Counted from the first letter of the stretch, positions 37,368-48,934 are shown. The stretch is DNA of 64,000 bases from Apricaphanius iberus (GCA_028564705.1 JAPXFQ010000842.1:62001-126000), one strand, 5' to 3'. The notes: generated from the sequence alone by a model not told the origin. Translations and numbers: made by a program.

Positions 37368-38757
37368 CAGGGTTTTGCGTCAACACATGCATGAATTCTG
37401 TGCATTCAACTGACCCACTGTTTTTAAAGGCAAGATATTTTTTTGTTTAGCGTTCTAACAAGAATGTGTCAATTATCATGTTAAATGTACAATATGTTAT
37501 TGTTTTTATTTTATTAAAACAATATACATACAAAAATAAGGAGCCAACTTTAAACTGAAATTGCATTAAATTGTAGGGATTTATCCACACATCTGGCAGC
37601 CAGACATGAACTAATATTATTAACTTTAATTAATTATCTATTCATAGCCTATTATTATTCTGTTTCACGTTTCATCACAATAAGCACATCTTTATTCAAT
37701 TAAAAACAGTTGAAAGCCGAAGCATAACGTGTTTCTCAAATGGCAGACAATAAAAATCCACATAAAGCACAATGATGGCAAATTTATACGTATCCGCACC
37801 AGAAGAATATGCACAACAATAAATGTTTTACCTTTGCAACCTTTGCTGTTTTTGCCTGTTCTGTGCAGAGAAACTTTATTCTAAAATTTACAGATCAGTC
37901 CTGCAATAAAACTGGTACCTGCAGCTAATCTGCTGTTTTAGGTGGACACATCAAATCTCTCTCTTGGAGCGCTGGATGGAGAGATGGCGAGAATAATCTG
38001 CATTCAGTGCAAAGTTGGAGAGAATTTCAGACTCTCTCCATACAATGGAAAGTGCGAGTCAACCAAAAATATTATATTCATAATTTTCACCCATCCACAG
38101 TAAAGAAAAAACTTCCGCCAGACCCATGGCATTCAGATTATAGTTTGTTTGTTTTAATCTTGAAACAGTACCTGCAACATTGCAGAACATTTTTGGAGCA
38201 GAAAGGAGTCTGTAAAAATCTTGAAAAGTAGCATCCGCGCAGAAAGAAAACATGACAGTGTGCGCGGTAGTAGAGAGGAGTATTTACTGTTGAAAGACAC
38301 ATATTTTTTTATCTAATCTTCACATTTAATAAATATATTATCTGTTCCTGTTTCCCAGTGAATTACACAGGAGGAAAGCTCTTATACCATCTCTATAATA
38401 TGTTTAGATCCATAAATGTGATCGCATTTGTAATCTGCAGTACTGCAGTAAAAATTGCCTTTAGTTTCGCAAAGAACTGGTCCGACGCTGAAACGATCAC
38501 TTCACAGCGCTCATAAAGTGTCCTGTCCTGCATTCTGACCATAATTCTGACCCTCGCCAGTCCCTGCCATCTTGTCCCAACTATGATTACCTTCTAACTG
38601 CCTGTTACAATAATTTGTCTGGTGTTTCACCTGGATTCCTGACTATCCTCACAAGGTTGTTTTTTAAAGTAGTGGCTGATTTTCCCAGCTCATATATGTA
38701 ATGCTAAAACCCATTAATGTTACTCTGAGAAGGAGGATGTTTTAAAAAAATAAACAA
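37368..38757 (+). repeat. Left arm of the large inverted repeat
   Basis: Matches the reverse complement of 40912-42325 along its whole length. Markers are AACACATGCATGAATTCTG near 37382, CTGGCAGCCAGACATGA near 37592, GAGAGGAGTATTTACTGTTG near 38273 and GGAGGATGTTTTAAAA near 38733. Divergence by eye is moderate. Confidence 0.8.
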
Positions 38758-39487
38758 AGGTTTTATTACAATTTGGAATTATCAAACAGGAGGACAGCGT
38801 CACATCACAGAAAATGCCGAATACTGACCTGTCTCAATTTTACAACAAGCCCTACTGACCCTGCTCTCAGGGTGAAAGTAAGAGACTTGACGGCGCCGAT
38901 TAGAAAGCTGTGAACTTTGTAGACCTTCAAGGATGGCCAGTCAGAAATGCCATCTCAATGGTAACGCAGGATGTGGACTATCATTATCAAAACACTCTGA
39001 TCATGACTTGGGTAAAAGCATCACTCAGTAAGATTAACTTTCAAACTAAGAATACAACATTAAGTAAACATGCATAACAGTTACAAAGTACAGATAAATC
39101 ATAACTCTAAATTTTCCACTACACATATAATACATTTAAATAAGTTTATGATTTAGATGTATTTTTCAATTAGGTTATTTGAAAAATGAATATATATATA
39201 TTTATATATGTGTATTTTTACGTACCTATATACCCGTCTCCAGCCCCCTGGGGCCCAGATTAATTTGAAGTATTGACAATGTCCTTGTAAAAAAATAAAT
39301 AAGATAATTTGGCAAGGTTAGCAGGTCTGAAAATGCAGATTTCTTTATTAATTATTAAGAACCACTTGTGTTGTGTGGTGTCTTTCAGACTTTTGCAATT
39401 CCATTACTTTGCATGCAGTGATTTTCCCATTCACTGGCTAGAAATTGGTTATATAAAAAAAAGCAATAAAACCTATATTTTTTATTA

Positions 39488-40010
39488 AGCCTGTGAATAT
39501 TCTCATTCATCCAGGTCATGGTTATCTCAAGGAAATTTCAATCAAACGCAACTGGACTTGGTAATTTGTCTTGGAAGACGTTTCACCTCTTATCCAAGAG
39601 GCTTCATCAGTTCATGCTCGCCGCTGACCAGGCTGGGACTGGTCCAACTAACTGGTGTGGAGACTCAGCTATTTAACCTCTTGAACAAGAATCATTATGT
39701 CATTGGATCCTTTGTGCTCCATGTCTTAACGACGGTCGTTGGCGTGTCGCCTATTGGTGGAGGTTAGGTTTCGGCTTCATTAGTGCCCTATTGTGTTATA
39801 ACGACAGTCATTGGAGTCACAGTTGTTTCTGTTATTAGAGGCTAATTTGTTGAGTCTCCTAGGGAGGGATGAAAGTGCAGCATTGTAAATTGGAGATAGG
39901 TGATGTCTCAGGCCTCCTCCTCTGTTTAGCGATGGTTTCTCTACTTTTACATAGACTCCTCTTTCAAACCATCTGTCCTCTCTGTCTAATATTTTTTATT
40001 ACAATTCTGT
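39488..40010 (-). repeat. Penelope-like dispersed repeat with hammerhead
   Basis: Begins AAGCCTGTGAATATTCTC and continues through GGAAATTTCAATCAAACGCA. The same start recurs at 63893 to the window end. On the minus strand it carries a hammerhead ribozyme core (39570-39616). Such ribozymes are known in the terminal repeats of Penelope-like retroelements; no reverse transcriptase is present here. The right border is approximate. Confidence 0.55.
39570..39616 (-). ncRNA. Hammerhead ribozyme core (short stem III, type I-like)
   Basis: On the minus strand: GAA, then the core CUGAUGA, then a seven-pair stem GCCUCUU/AAGAGGU with loop GGAU, then the core GAAAC directly followed by GUC (cleavage site), then UUC pairing with the leading GAA. 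Adjacent AC-GU is the near-absent stem III typical of retroelement hammerheads, which are thought to act as dimers. One extra A sits between CUGAUGA and stem II. Activity is untested. Confidence 0.6.
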
Positions 40011-40911
40011 TAATAAAGAAAATATAGACATTTTGTCCTTGAATGCCATGATTTTTAAATGTCTTTTGCCCTCCACATGGTGTTGACAGTCTTCAAAAAA
40101 AACACACAAGTTTGTATTGCTACCCATATTAGGATTGACCATTGACTTCCATTGATTTTAGCAACTGGATTTATGCCTAACCCAAAATCTTAATCCTAAC
40201 CCTAAAAATCACTAGTCTATTCCTAAGCCTAACTAAAACTCAGTTCACACCATACCAGTGTATTAGGATTGGGCTTTGGTCCTGAAGAAAAACCATTGGC
40301 CCTAAAAAGGTTAGTTAATATCCCAAAAAAACTGTCCTAAATGCCCCATTTCCACTTCGGCCAGTACGGTAAAGAATGGAACGGGTCAGTACAGCCTGGA
40401 AAGGGTAGGTTGTCTTCCCATTACCATCTCCAAAGTACTGTAGTAGGCAAGGACGTGAGCGGGTTTAGCTTAACAAAAGCTCCTGGGAAATGCAGTCACA
40501 ACAAAAGCTCCAGTAAAAAGCATCGCTCTTTTGTTGTTTAAAATAAAATTTTTGGAAAACAGATTATATTTTATTTTTTTAAACCAATGTACTATTGACT
40601 TCCGTAGCTCAGAGTAATATCAATCTAGCCATCTTGTTTTCCAAGAATCCCTTTGCAGCTTGTTTTTAGCTGGACATTAAATTCAAGTCAGCTCCAGGAC
40701 AGGGTGATTGAAATGAAAGCAGGTTTTTTAAAAATATTTATCAGTTGCAATTACTTCTTACGGACTAAAAATCAGGTAGGAAAAAATTCATTGCAGTTGC
40801 AGCGGTGCGTCACTATGGGGGCGCTGTCTCAGCAGCTAGTTGGTGCTATCGTTGTTCTGTTTTACCCCGGCTCTTCAACCGTTTTGTTGTTTAGCATCCA
40901 AGCATGTCATG
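40011..40911. other. Centre of the inverted-repeat element, no gene seen
   Basis: Non-coding. Contains CCTAACCC-like words at 40165-40230 that resemble degenerate telomeric-type repeats, and CGGCCAGTACGGTAAAGAATGG near 40357, which looks like the start of a dispersed DNA repeat. Bases 38758-39487, the left part of the centre, are likewise featureless apart from TA runs near 39190. Confidence 0.4.
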
Positions 40912-42325
40912 TTTATGTTTTTAAAACATCCTCCGTCTCAGAGAAACGTTAATGGCAGATATGACCTGGGAAAATCAGCCACTACTTTAAAACAACCTCA
41001 CGATGAGAGTCGGGAATCCAGGTGAAACAGCGCATACAAATTATCATAAAAAGAAGTTAAAATGTAATCATGGTTGTGAGAAGATGTGAAAATTGCAGGC
41101 AGAGACTGGGGAGGGTCAGATGCAGGACACTTTTTATGAGCGCCGTAAAGTAATCGTTTCGCCGTCTGATAGCATTTACTGTTTCCGCGAGCGAGCCGTG
41201 TCATTTACGAAACTAAAGACATTTCTTCTAAATAAAGTACTGCAGATTACAAATGCGATCATATTTATGGATCTAAACAGATTATAGAGATACTATAGAG
41301 AGCTTTGCTCCTGTCTAATTCACTGGGAAACAGGAAGAGAAAATATATTTTTTAAATGTGAAGAGTAGATAAACAAATATGTGTATTTCAACAGTAAATA
41401 CTCCTCTCTACTACCGCGTACACCGTCATGTTTTCTTTCTGCGCAGATGCTACTTTTTAAGATTCTTACAGACTCCTTTCTACTCCAAAAACGTTCTGCT
41501 GTGTTGCAGGTACCGTTTAAAGATGAAGAAATACACAATATCATAGGTCTGGTGGAAATGTTTTTTTTTTTTTTTTTACTGTGGATGGGTGAAAAATATT
41601 AATATAATATTTTTGGTTAACTCCAACTTTCTGAAAATGTCTCCATCTTTGCGCTGAATGCCGATTATTCTCACTATCTCAGCATCCAGCGCTCCCAGAG
41701 AGAGATTTGATTCATCCACCTGAAACAGCAGATTAGCTGCAGGTACCCGTTCTATTGTAGGACTCTGATCTGTAAATTAAAGTTGAAGTTTCTCTGCACA
41801 GAACAGGCAAAAACAGCAAAGGTTGCAAAGGTAACGTGTTTTATTGTTGCACATATTCTTCTGGGGCAGATACATATTAATTTGCCGTCTTTGTAATTAA
41901 TGTGGATTTTTAATGTCTGCCATTTGAGAAACAACACGTAAAACTTTGACTTTCAACTGTTTTTAATTGAATAAAGATGCGTTTTTCAACACCTGTTTAC
42001 ACCTTCAGTGCTTATTGTGATGAAACGTTGAACAGAATAATAATAGGCTATGAATAGTTATTGTCTGGCTGCCAGATGTGTGGATAAATCTCTACAACTT
42101 AATGCACTTTCAGTTTAAAGTTGGCTTCATATTTTTGTATGTATATTGTTTTAATAAAAGAATGCTTTAACATGATAATTGTCATATACTTATTAGAACG
42201 CTTAACAAAAAAATGTGTTGCCTTTATAAAAAGTGAGTCAGTTGAATGCACAGAATTCATGCATGTGTTGGCGAATGGTCAGGATGGTACCACCTCTGCC
42301 TCAGTTTGAGCCTGGAAAAACCCTG
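40912..42325 (-). repeat. Right arm of the large inverted repeat
   Basis: Inverted partner of 37368-38757. Markers are TTTTAAAACATCCTCC near 40918, CAACAGTAAATACTCCTCTC near 41389, a TCTGGCTGCCAGATGTG block near 42064 and CAGAATTCATGCATGTGTT near 42251. An imperfect T17 tract sits near 41562 only in this arm. Confidence 0.8.
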
Positions 42326-42919
<594 letters not shown>

Positions 42920-43166
42920 AACCTGGAATGCCCCTTTTCTTTCTCTTCTTTTTCTTTAAGATTAAATATACTGTTCTACTAATTAAATGAGCATTTATTT
43001 TTGTAGATCTTTTGCCCATGACAAACAGGAGCTCCGTTAATCTGGTCTTGTTTTGCAAGTAGTGCAGAATCATGTTTTTATTGACAAATTATGATCAGAT
43101 GTACTTTAGAAAATTTCTGGGGTACTTTGTGTATGTTTATATGATAAGCTAAACACTTAAGCATGC

Positions 43167-43172
43167 AATAAA
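43167..43172 (+). terminator. ak6: ak6 poly(A) signal
   Basis: AATAAA 248 bases after the ak6 stop codon, in an AT-rich 3' UTR and just before a GT microsatellite and a Tc1-like insertion. It is probably the main cleavage signal. Confidence 0.7.
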
Positions 43173-43189
43173 AAATGTGCTAAACAGAT

Positions 43190-43221
43190 TATACATGTGT
43201 GTGTGTGTGTGTGTGTGTATA
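43190..43221. repeat. GT microsatellite, site of a Tc1-like insertion
   Basis: About 13 GT units ending in TATA. The Tc1-like element entered at its TA; the mixed TA/GT repeat resumes at 44839-44945. Confidence 0.85.
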
Positions 43222-44838
43222 CACTACCGTTCAAAAGTTTGGGGTCACCCAAACAATTTTGAGTTTTCCATGAAAAGTCGCACTTATTCACCACCATACG
43301 TTGTGAAGTGAATAAAAAATAGTCAAGACATTGACAAGGTTAGAAGTAATGATTTTTACTTGAAATAAGATTGTTTTTACATCAAACTTTGCTTTCATCA
43401 AAAAATCCTACATTTGCAGCAATTACAGCATTGCAGACCTTTGGCATTCTAGCTGTTAATTTGTTGAGGTAATCTGGAGAAATTGCACCCCACGCTTCTA
43501 GAAGCAGCTCCCACAATTTGGATTGGTTGGATGGGAACTTCTTGCGTACCATACGGTCAAGCTGCTCCCACAACAGCTCAACGGGGTTCAAATCTGGTGA
43601 CTGCGCTGGCCACTCCATTACCGATAGAATACCAGCTGCCTGCTTCTTCTCTAAATAGTTCTTGCACAATTTCGAGGTGTGTTTTGGGTCATTGTCCTGT
43701 TGTAGGATGAAATTGGCTCCAATCAAGCGCTGTCCACTGGGTATGGCATGGCGTTGCAAAATGGAGTGATAGCCTTCCTTATTCAGAATCCCTTTTACCC
43801 TGTACAAATCTCCCACCTTACCAGCACCAAAGCAACCCCAGACCATCACATTACCTCCACCATGCTTAACAGATGGCGTCAGGCATTCTTCCAGCATCTT
43901 TTCAGTTGTTCTGCGTCTCACAAACGTTCTTCTTTGTGATCCAAACACCTCAAACTTGGATTCATCCGTCCACAGCACTTTTTTCCAGTCTTCCTCTGTC
44001 CAATGTCTGTGTTCTTTTGCCCATCTTAATCTTTTTCTTTTATTGGCCAGTCTCAGATATGGCTTTTTCTTTGCCACTCTGCCCTGAAGCCCAGAATCCC
44101 GCAGCCGCCTCTTCACTGTAGATGTTGACACTGGTGTTTTGCGGGTACTATTTAATGAAGATGCCAGTTGGGGACCTGTGAGGCGTCTGTTTCTCAAACT
44201 AGAGACTCTAATGTACTTATCTTCTTGCTCAGTTGTGCAACGCGGCCTCCCACTTCTTTTTCTACTCTGGTTAGAGCCTGTTTGTGCTGTCCTCTGAAGG
44301 GAGTAGTACACACCGTTGTAGGAAATCTTCAATTTCTTAGCAATTTCTCGCATGGAATAGCCTTCATTTCTAAGAACAAGAATAGACTGTCGAGTTTCAG
44401 ATGAAAGTTCTCTTTTTCTGGCCATTTTGAGCGTTTAATTGACCCCACAAATGTGATGCTCCAGAAACTCAATCTGCTCAAAGGAAGGTCAGTTTTGTAG
44501 CTTCTGTACCGAGCTAAACTGTTTTCAGATGTGTGAACATGATTGCACAAGGGTTTTCTAATCATCAATTAGCCTTCTGAGCCAATGAGCAAACACATTG
44601 TACCATTAGAACACTGGAGTGATAGTTGCTGGAAATGGGCCTTTATACACCTATGTAGATATTGCACCAAAAACCAGACATTTGCAGCTAGAATAGTCAT
44701 TTACCACATTAGCAATGTATAGCGTGTGTTTCCTTTAAAGTTAAGACTAGTTTAAAGTTATCTTCATTGAAAAGTACAGTGCTTTTCCTTCAAAAATAAG
44801 GACATTTCAATGTGACCCCAAACTTTTGAACGGTAGTG
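43222..44838 (-). mobile_element. Tc1-like DD38E transposon, complete
   Basis: A 1617-bp element. Both ends read CACTACCGTTCAAAAGTTTG inward and are flanked by TA (43220-43221 and 44839-44840). It encodes an uninterrupted transposase on the minus strand. Family assignment (Intruder-like) rests on the 38-residue spacing of the last two catalytic residues. Confidence 0.92.
43382..44425 (-). CDS. Tc1-like DD38E transposase, intact (347 aa)
   Basis: Full-length by family standards. The N-terminus has a paired-type helix-turn-helix (SILVLRNEGYSMREIAKKL) and a second one with the GRPR hook (RSGRPRCTTEQEDKYI). The catalytic D lies in LWTDESKFEVFG, the second D in ILQQDNDPKHTS, and the E in SPDLNPVELLWEQLD. 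Thirty-eight residues separate the second D from the E, against 34 in classical Tc1, as described for the Intruder family. A glycine-rich loop (KHGGGNVMVWGCF) is present. No stop or frameshift, so it may be active. It lies 3' of ak6, in the opposite orientation. Confidence 0.92.
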   Translation of the reverse strand: MARKRELSSETRQSILVLRNEGYSMREIAKKLKISYNGVYYSLQRTAQTGSNQSRKRSGRPRCTTEQEDKYIRVSSLRNRRLTGPQLASSLNSTRKTPVSTSTVKRRLRDSGLQGRVAKKKPYLRLANKRKRLRWAKEHRHWTEEDWKKVLWTDESKFEVFGSQRRTFVRRRTTEKMLEECLTPSVKHGGGNVMVWGCFGAGKVGDLYRVKGILNKEGYHSILQRHAIPSGQRLIGANFILQQDNDPKHTSKLCKNYLEKKQAAGILSVMEWPAQSPDLNPVELLWEQLDRMVRKKFPSNQSKLWELLLEAWGAISPDYLNKLTARMPKVCNAVIAANVGFFDESKV

Positions 44839-44945
44839 TATATGTATATATGTGTGTGTATATATGTGTATGTATATAGGTGTGTGTATATATATGTGTG
44901 TGTGTGTAATGTATATATATATATGTGTGTGTGTATATACATACA
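44839..44945. repeat. TA/GT microsatellite
   Basis: Alternating TATATG and GTGTGT units continuing the repeat interrupted by the Tc1-like element. Bases 44946-45268 hold nothing that I recognise. Confidence 0.85.
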
Positions 44946-45270
44946 CAGCTGAGGTTGTTCCCTCCGAAGTTACTTAGCATAGATGCTAGCGTTAGGCTGT
45001 CTTCTGCTTGCTTGCTTATACATGCTGCCGGCTTCAGGCAGCGCTGACTCAGCGCCCTGACCCAACAGCTTGAACTGATACGTCGTTTGGCCGCTGAGCT
45101 TCATAGAGCCTATATTTACCTATGGCAGAGAAGAGACCTAATTTCTGCCTTTACCGTAGTTAAATAGAGGTTTTACAGAGCTTGGTGGCCACATGCCATA
45201 GTTCAGCCGTGACTAGTCACGGTCTGGTCTAGTCCAGTCACTAGGGGGCCTAAACCACAGCACTGTTATA

Positions 45271-45527
45271 CAGTCCATCTGGAAAGTATTCACAGCGCTT
45301 CACTTTTTCCACTTTTTAATGTTACAGCCTTATACCAAAATTGATTATATTCATTTTTTCCTTAAAATTCAACACAGCACCCCATAATGATAATGTAAAA
45401 AGTGATGTTTACATTGTTGCAAATGTATTTAAAAAAAACACCGAAAACGCATGTACAGAAGTATTCACAGCCTTTGCTCAGTACTTTGTTGATGCACCTT
45501 TGGCAGCAATTACAGCCTCAAGTCATT
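45271..45527 (-). pseudogene. Tc1-like transposon end with transposase C-terminus
   Basis: The terminal repeat CAGTCCATCTGGAAAGTATT follows TA at 45269-45270. About 210 bases in, the minus strand encodes the end of a Tc1 transposase (EAVIAAKGASTKY, then stop). It is cut off at 45527 by an L2 3' end. A different family from the other three Tc1-like elements here. Confidence 0.85.
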
Positions 45528-45780
45528 TTGAATATTCAATTCACTTTTATTTATATAGCACCAAATTCACAACAAATGTCATCTCAAGGCACTTTACAAG
45601 TCATTTCAATACAATTACACAAACATTCCCATCAGTTAAAAGTTTTCTATGTAAGGGAATCCCAGTAGATTGCAATGACTCATCGACGTGAGGTTGTGCC
45701 CGGATCATGCAGACTCCAACCACAGCAATTCCTCATACTGAGCTAGCATGTAGCGACAGCGGAGAGAAAAAACCATAATT
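45528..45780 (-). mobile_element. L2 LINE, 3' UTR scrap
   Basis: TATTCAATTCACTTTTATTTATATAGC at its left is the inverted 3' tail. It continues through the CATCGACGTGAGGTTGTGCCCG segment shared with copies at 55618 and 63655. It serves as the uninterrupted reference for the split copy at 54303. Bases 45781-46204 hold a G15 tract near 46083 and no gene. Confidence 0.8.
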
Positions 45781-46204
45781 ACAAACTTTTTGGTGTAATA
45801 AAAATGATTAGAATGGAAAAGTAGAATTCAGAAAAATCTAAATGGAAAAAGTTGAACTTTTGAAATAAAACATGTCTAACAATTCAATGGAATCCATATG
45901 GTTGCAGAGTTGAAAAGAAAAACAGTGAAGGTGACAGAAGTTATGTTGCCTCCCTTTTTTGAAAAGTGATAAGCTGATGAAGCTGACAGGGAACCAATGT
46001 TCAGTTTAAAAAGCTTTAAATGTTACAGTTCAGTCTAAAAATGCACATCCCAGGCAATGTAACCAACTGAGTTAATAAGGGAGGGGGGGGGGGGGCGTAA
46101 AAAAAATTGTTTTCTAAGGGGTCATGGCAGAATTGAGAAGCACTGCTTTAAGGCATGTTTTTATTTAGGAAACATGTTATCAGGATGTTACACGTCAAAG
46201 TCAG

Positions 46205-46366
46205 ATGTGTCCATGGGCAAGGCACTTAACCCCCCAAAAAAATTGTCCTACCAAGCCATGTTGGTTGTCGGTGTATGAATGTGAATGTGGCTTCAATGTA
46301 AAGCCCTTTGAGTGGTCAGTATGACTAGAAAAGCGCTATATAAGTTAAGTCCATTTACCATCTGCT
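46205..46366 (+). mobile_element. tRNA-derived SINE, 3' part
   Basis: Starts within the body (GTCCATGGGCAAGGCACTTAAC) and keeps the tail AAAGCCCTTTGAGTGGTCAG through AAAAGCGCTATATAAG and CCATTTACCAT. The promoter half is missing. Confidence 0.75.
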
Positions 46367-46639
46367 GAGTTTTTACTTATGGTAAATTATGACATTTGAT
46401 ACATTCTGATATTTCACACGGACTGTTGATATCCAAATGTTACATTTATTCTTATATTTTTGTTAGCTCTATGTTTGTATTTATTTTTTATAAGAGACCA
46501 CACATGCATTCATCTCCCTCCTCACATGTATACCATCCAAACCTGTATCAGCAGCTATGTGGAAATAAAGAAAAACATAAATATAACAGCCTCTTCTCCT
46601 GCATATTTTCTCATACTCTGAAAGGCCTTAGCTCTGGCA

Positions 46640-46775
46640 GGTACTCCGAGGCGGAACATAGTGATCTCACCCTGAATCACTACTTCGATAGACGGCTCGT
46701 TTCCTCCACTACAGTAGCAGTCTGTGTTGCAGCACAACTGTGGAAGCCTTTGACTGAAAACACTTTGTAGGATAG
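46640..46775 (-). pseudogene. Rex1-like LINE scrap
   Basis: The stretch GTCTGTGTTGCAGCACAACTG at 46719 matches the inverted C-terminal coding region of the Rex1-like element at 54413-55042. About 130 bases only. Confidence 0.5.
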
Positions 46776-47692
46776 TCCTATAAAGAAGATCAGTATAAAT
46801 GGGTTAAAAACGGCCACGTGTGAATTTGATTGTGGCATTAAAACCAAGAAATTCAATTGATCTTTTGTTTGACTAAATAAGAGCTCTTGGATCTGGATTT
46901 GTCAATTTACACTGAAAATTGTAGTTTTTTTAGTCATATTTAGGAATGTTAATCATGATAAATTCACAGCTACACATATAACTAGCCTATATATATGTGT
47001 GTGTCTGTATATATATATATATGAATATATTTTTAAAATGAGTGAAAGTGATGATCAGTGAAAAATCAGAAAGGTACAGAGAACACAACACAGGATCATG
47101 TGATTGAGACAGAACAGGTGGTTGTAACATTCTTAGAATTCTTGTTCATGAGTCTAACAGCAGAAGGGGAAAAACTTATGGTGAGAGGTTCTGGACACTT
47201 ACAAATTTTGAACACAAATAATTGAATTTAACACAATTGGGTCCTGCCACTCAAATAATTTGTGAACCATGAGATCAAATGCTCTGGTGGTCCTAAACAA
47301 AAAAGCCTGTGCTTTAAAACGGTATGATCCACAATATCAAAAAGCTTTAAAGAAGTCAATAAAAAGGTAAGCACAGTGTTGCCTTTTATCAAGTATATCA
47401 CTGATCACTTTTGTAGCTGCAGTGATGGTGCTGTTTTTTCCTGAAACCTGAGGTTTGAAAGAAAATTATTTGAGTATAGAAACTCCTTCAATTGCTCGGC
47501 AACTAGAGTTTCTAAAGTTTTCGCCAGCACACACAAAATGATCTATAATTAGTTAAGAGATGGATTACTGACTTTTAGTAAAGGGGTCACAAAAGCAGAC
47601 TTCCAAACTGAAGAAATTTCTTTTTTTATATATATAAAGATAAAAGAATAAGAGCCTATGCTACACGATCAGCTTAAATTTTTAAAAAGTAA

Positions 47693-48601
47693 TGGTGCAT
47701 TCAGACCAAGGGCTTTGTCAGCAACGTCAAGATTACATGTCAAGACTCACTTCCGGCACTCAGCGAGAGCAGACGCTTGTTATCTTTCTCCCTCTCTAGT
47801 GTGTCTTATCCCACAGCCCTTTGTCTTTCTACTGCTATGGAGCCTCTTTTTGCATTCTCCTCCGGAATAATCAACGTTGGATCTGGACATAGACTGGTCA
47901 GATGGTCTCGTGAACACATTGTTTTTCCCGGATAAGGTAAAAAGGGAGTGCCGAGCTGTCCCAATGTGTTACTGTGGAGGATCCTGCGTCTCTCACTTTG
48001 ACCATCGAGACACTAGAAACATCTGGACAATTGGATTCATGATAACTGGAACTGAACTGCATGGCTGTTGTAACGCTCAGACTCTTGCAATTTTCGAGCA
48101 GGGACTCGTTTGTTGCTGTGTGGGGAACAACTTGGAGAAGTTCTCAGCCGGCTGGAATGGAAATGACCCGATTTAAAAGGGAGACCAATCTGACGGACTC
48201 TAAGGTTTAAGGTTAAGAAGGAAAAGTGATCTTTGCCTGTGCATTTCTTATCAATTGAGATGCTGCGCACCGATATGGTTCAGGAGGTTGTCAAGACTGG
48301 GCCGGGACAGACGAAAGTAGCGCTGGGAGAGAACCTCATCCATATGTAGCTCCTGGAGCAAATGGTTAAACTCCCCGAACTCAGAACACATCCGAAGATG
48401 TTGTAGCTTTACGCAAATAAAACCAAGCCACTCTCTCAATAAGATCCATCATAGTTCAGAATGTCCGTCAACAGAAGAAGCCCCATGCGCTCTTTTTTGC
48501 TCAGAAGTGGCAGACTTTACAAGCTTCAACATAGAAGCGTCAAACTAGATGCTTTGTGAGCTTTGCTTGACGCTAACAAAGCCTGTGGTCTGAACGTAGC
48601 A
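47693..48601 (-). mobile_element. PIF/Harbinger element, deletion derivative
   Basis: Ends TGGTGCATTCAGACCA and, inverted, TGCTACGTTCAGACCA, flanked by TAA at 47690-47692 and 48602-48604, the three-base target expected for Harbinger. The 909-bp interior keeps a piece of the transposase gene at 48251-48439. Confidence 0.8.
48251..48439 (-). pseudogene. Harbinger transposase, N-terminal scrap
   Basis: The minus strand encodes GEFNHLLQELHMDEVLSQRY and FRLSRPSLDNLLNHIG, the conserved region before the nuclease core of HARBI1-like transposases. It stops at 48251; the DDE domain is absent. Confidence 0.7.
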
Positions 48602-48934
48602 TAAGGCTCTATCAAATCTGGTCCAGAATGTTTTCTGTGATCCAAGGTTTTGACAATTGTAAGCCCTTGTTTCTCAGAAAAAGGAATAACATTGAAAGAG
48701 GCAAATACAGACTTGGAGGAAATTAAATGCTTGTTAAAGCAGTTCAAGACTGTCCCCATGGAGAAAAAAAAAATATATATATATATATATTAAGATTGTT
48801 TACCCCATGCTTTCATTGTGAAATACACCGCTGTCTCTACAGACCCAACCCCGCACCTCTCAAGAGTACAGACAGTACATACTGAGAGGCTGAGGTCGCG
48901 GTGACATTTCTTTAAAGCTCTTTTTTTTTTCTGT

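Larger units (their letters stand above)
37368..42325. mobile_element. 5-kb inverted-repeat (foldback-like) element
   Basis: The outer ends are CAGGGTTTTGCG and, inverted, CAGGGTTTTTCC. From there two arms of about 1.39 and 1.41 kb mirror each other (37368-38757 and 40912-42325), with small indels; the right arm tip has about 55 extra bases. The 2.15-kb centre is unrelated between halves. No matching target duplication is seen next to the ends, and no transposase is recognised inside. It fills the last 5 kb of ak6's final intron. Confidence 0.75.
47020..48777 (-). pseudogene. LINE reverse transcriptase fragment, split by Harbinger
   Basis: On the minus strand 48605-48760 encodes LTIVKTLDHRKHSGPDLIEPY. 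After the Harbinger insert it continues at 47692-47250 with LETLVAEQLKEFLYSNN, FDIVDHTVLKHRLFCLG and HLISWFTNYLSGRT. These are conserved reverse transcriptase blocks of a CR1/L2- or RTE-related LINE. Multiple stops. Confidence 0.65.

Noticed and set aside
40165..40230. Interstitial telomere repeat (CCTAACCC-like words)
   Set aside because: Only a few degenerate units mixed with other words; it looks like part of a dispersed repeat, not a telomeric array.
43483..44404. Several + strand open frames opposite the DD38E transposase
   Set aside because: Shadows of the minus-strand transposase; none carries a motif.
43190..44945. Dinucleotide repeats as a CRISPR-like or regulatory array
   Set aside because: Plain GT/TA microsatellite interrupted by a transposon; no spacer structure.
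47877..48176. A 99-residue cysteine-containing open frame as a small gene
   Set aside because: It lies within the borders of the Harbinger element, has no recognised motif and no splice or promoter context.
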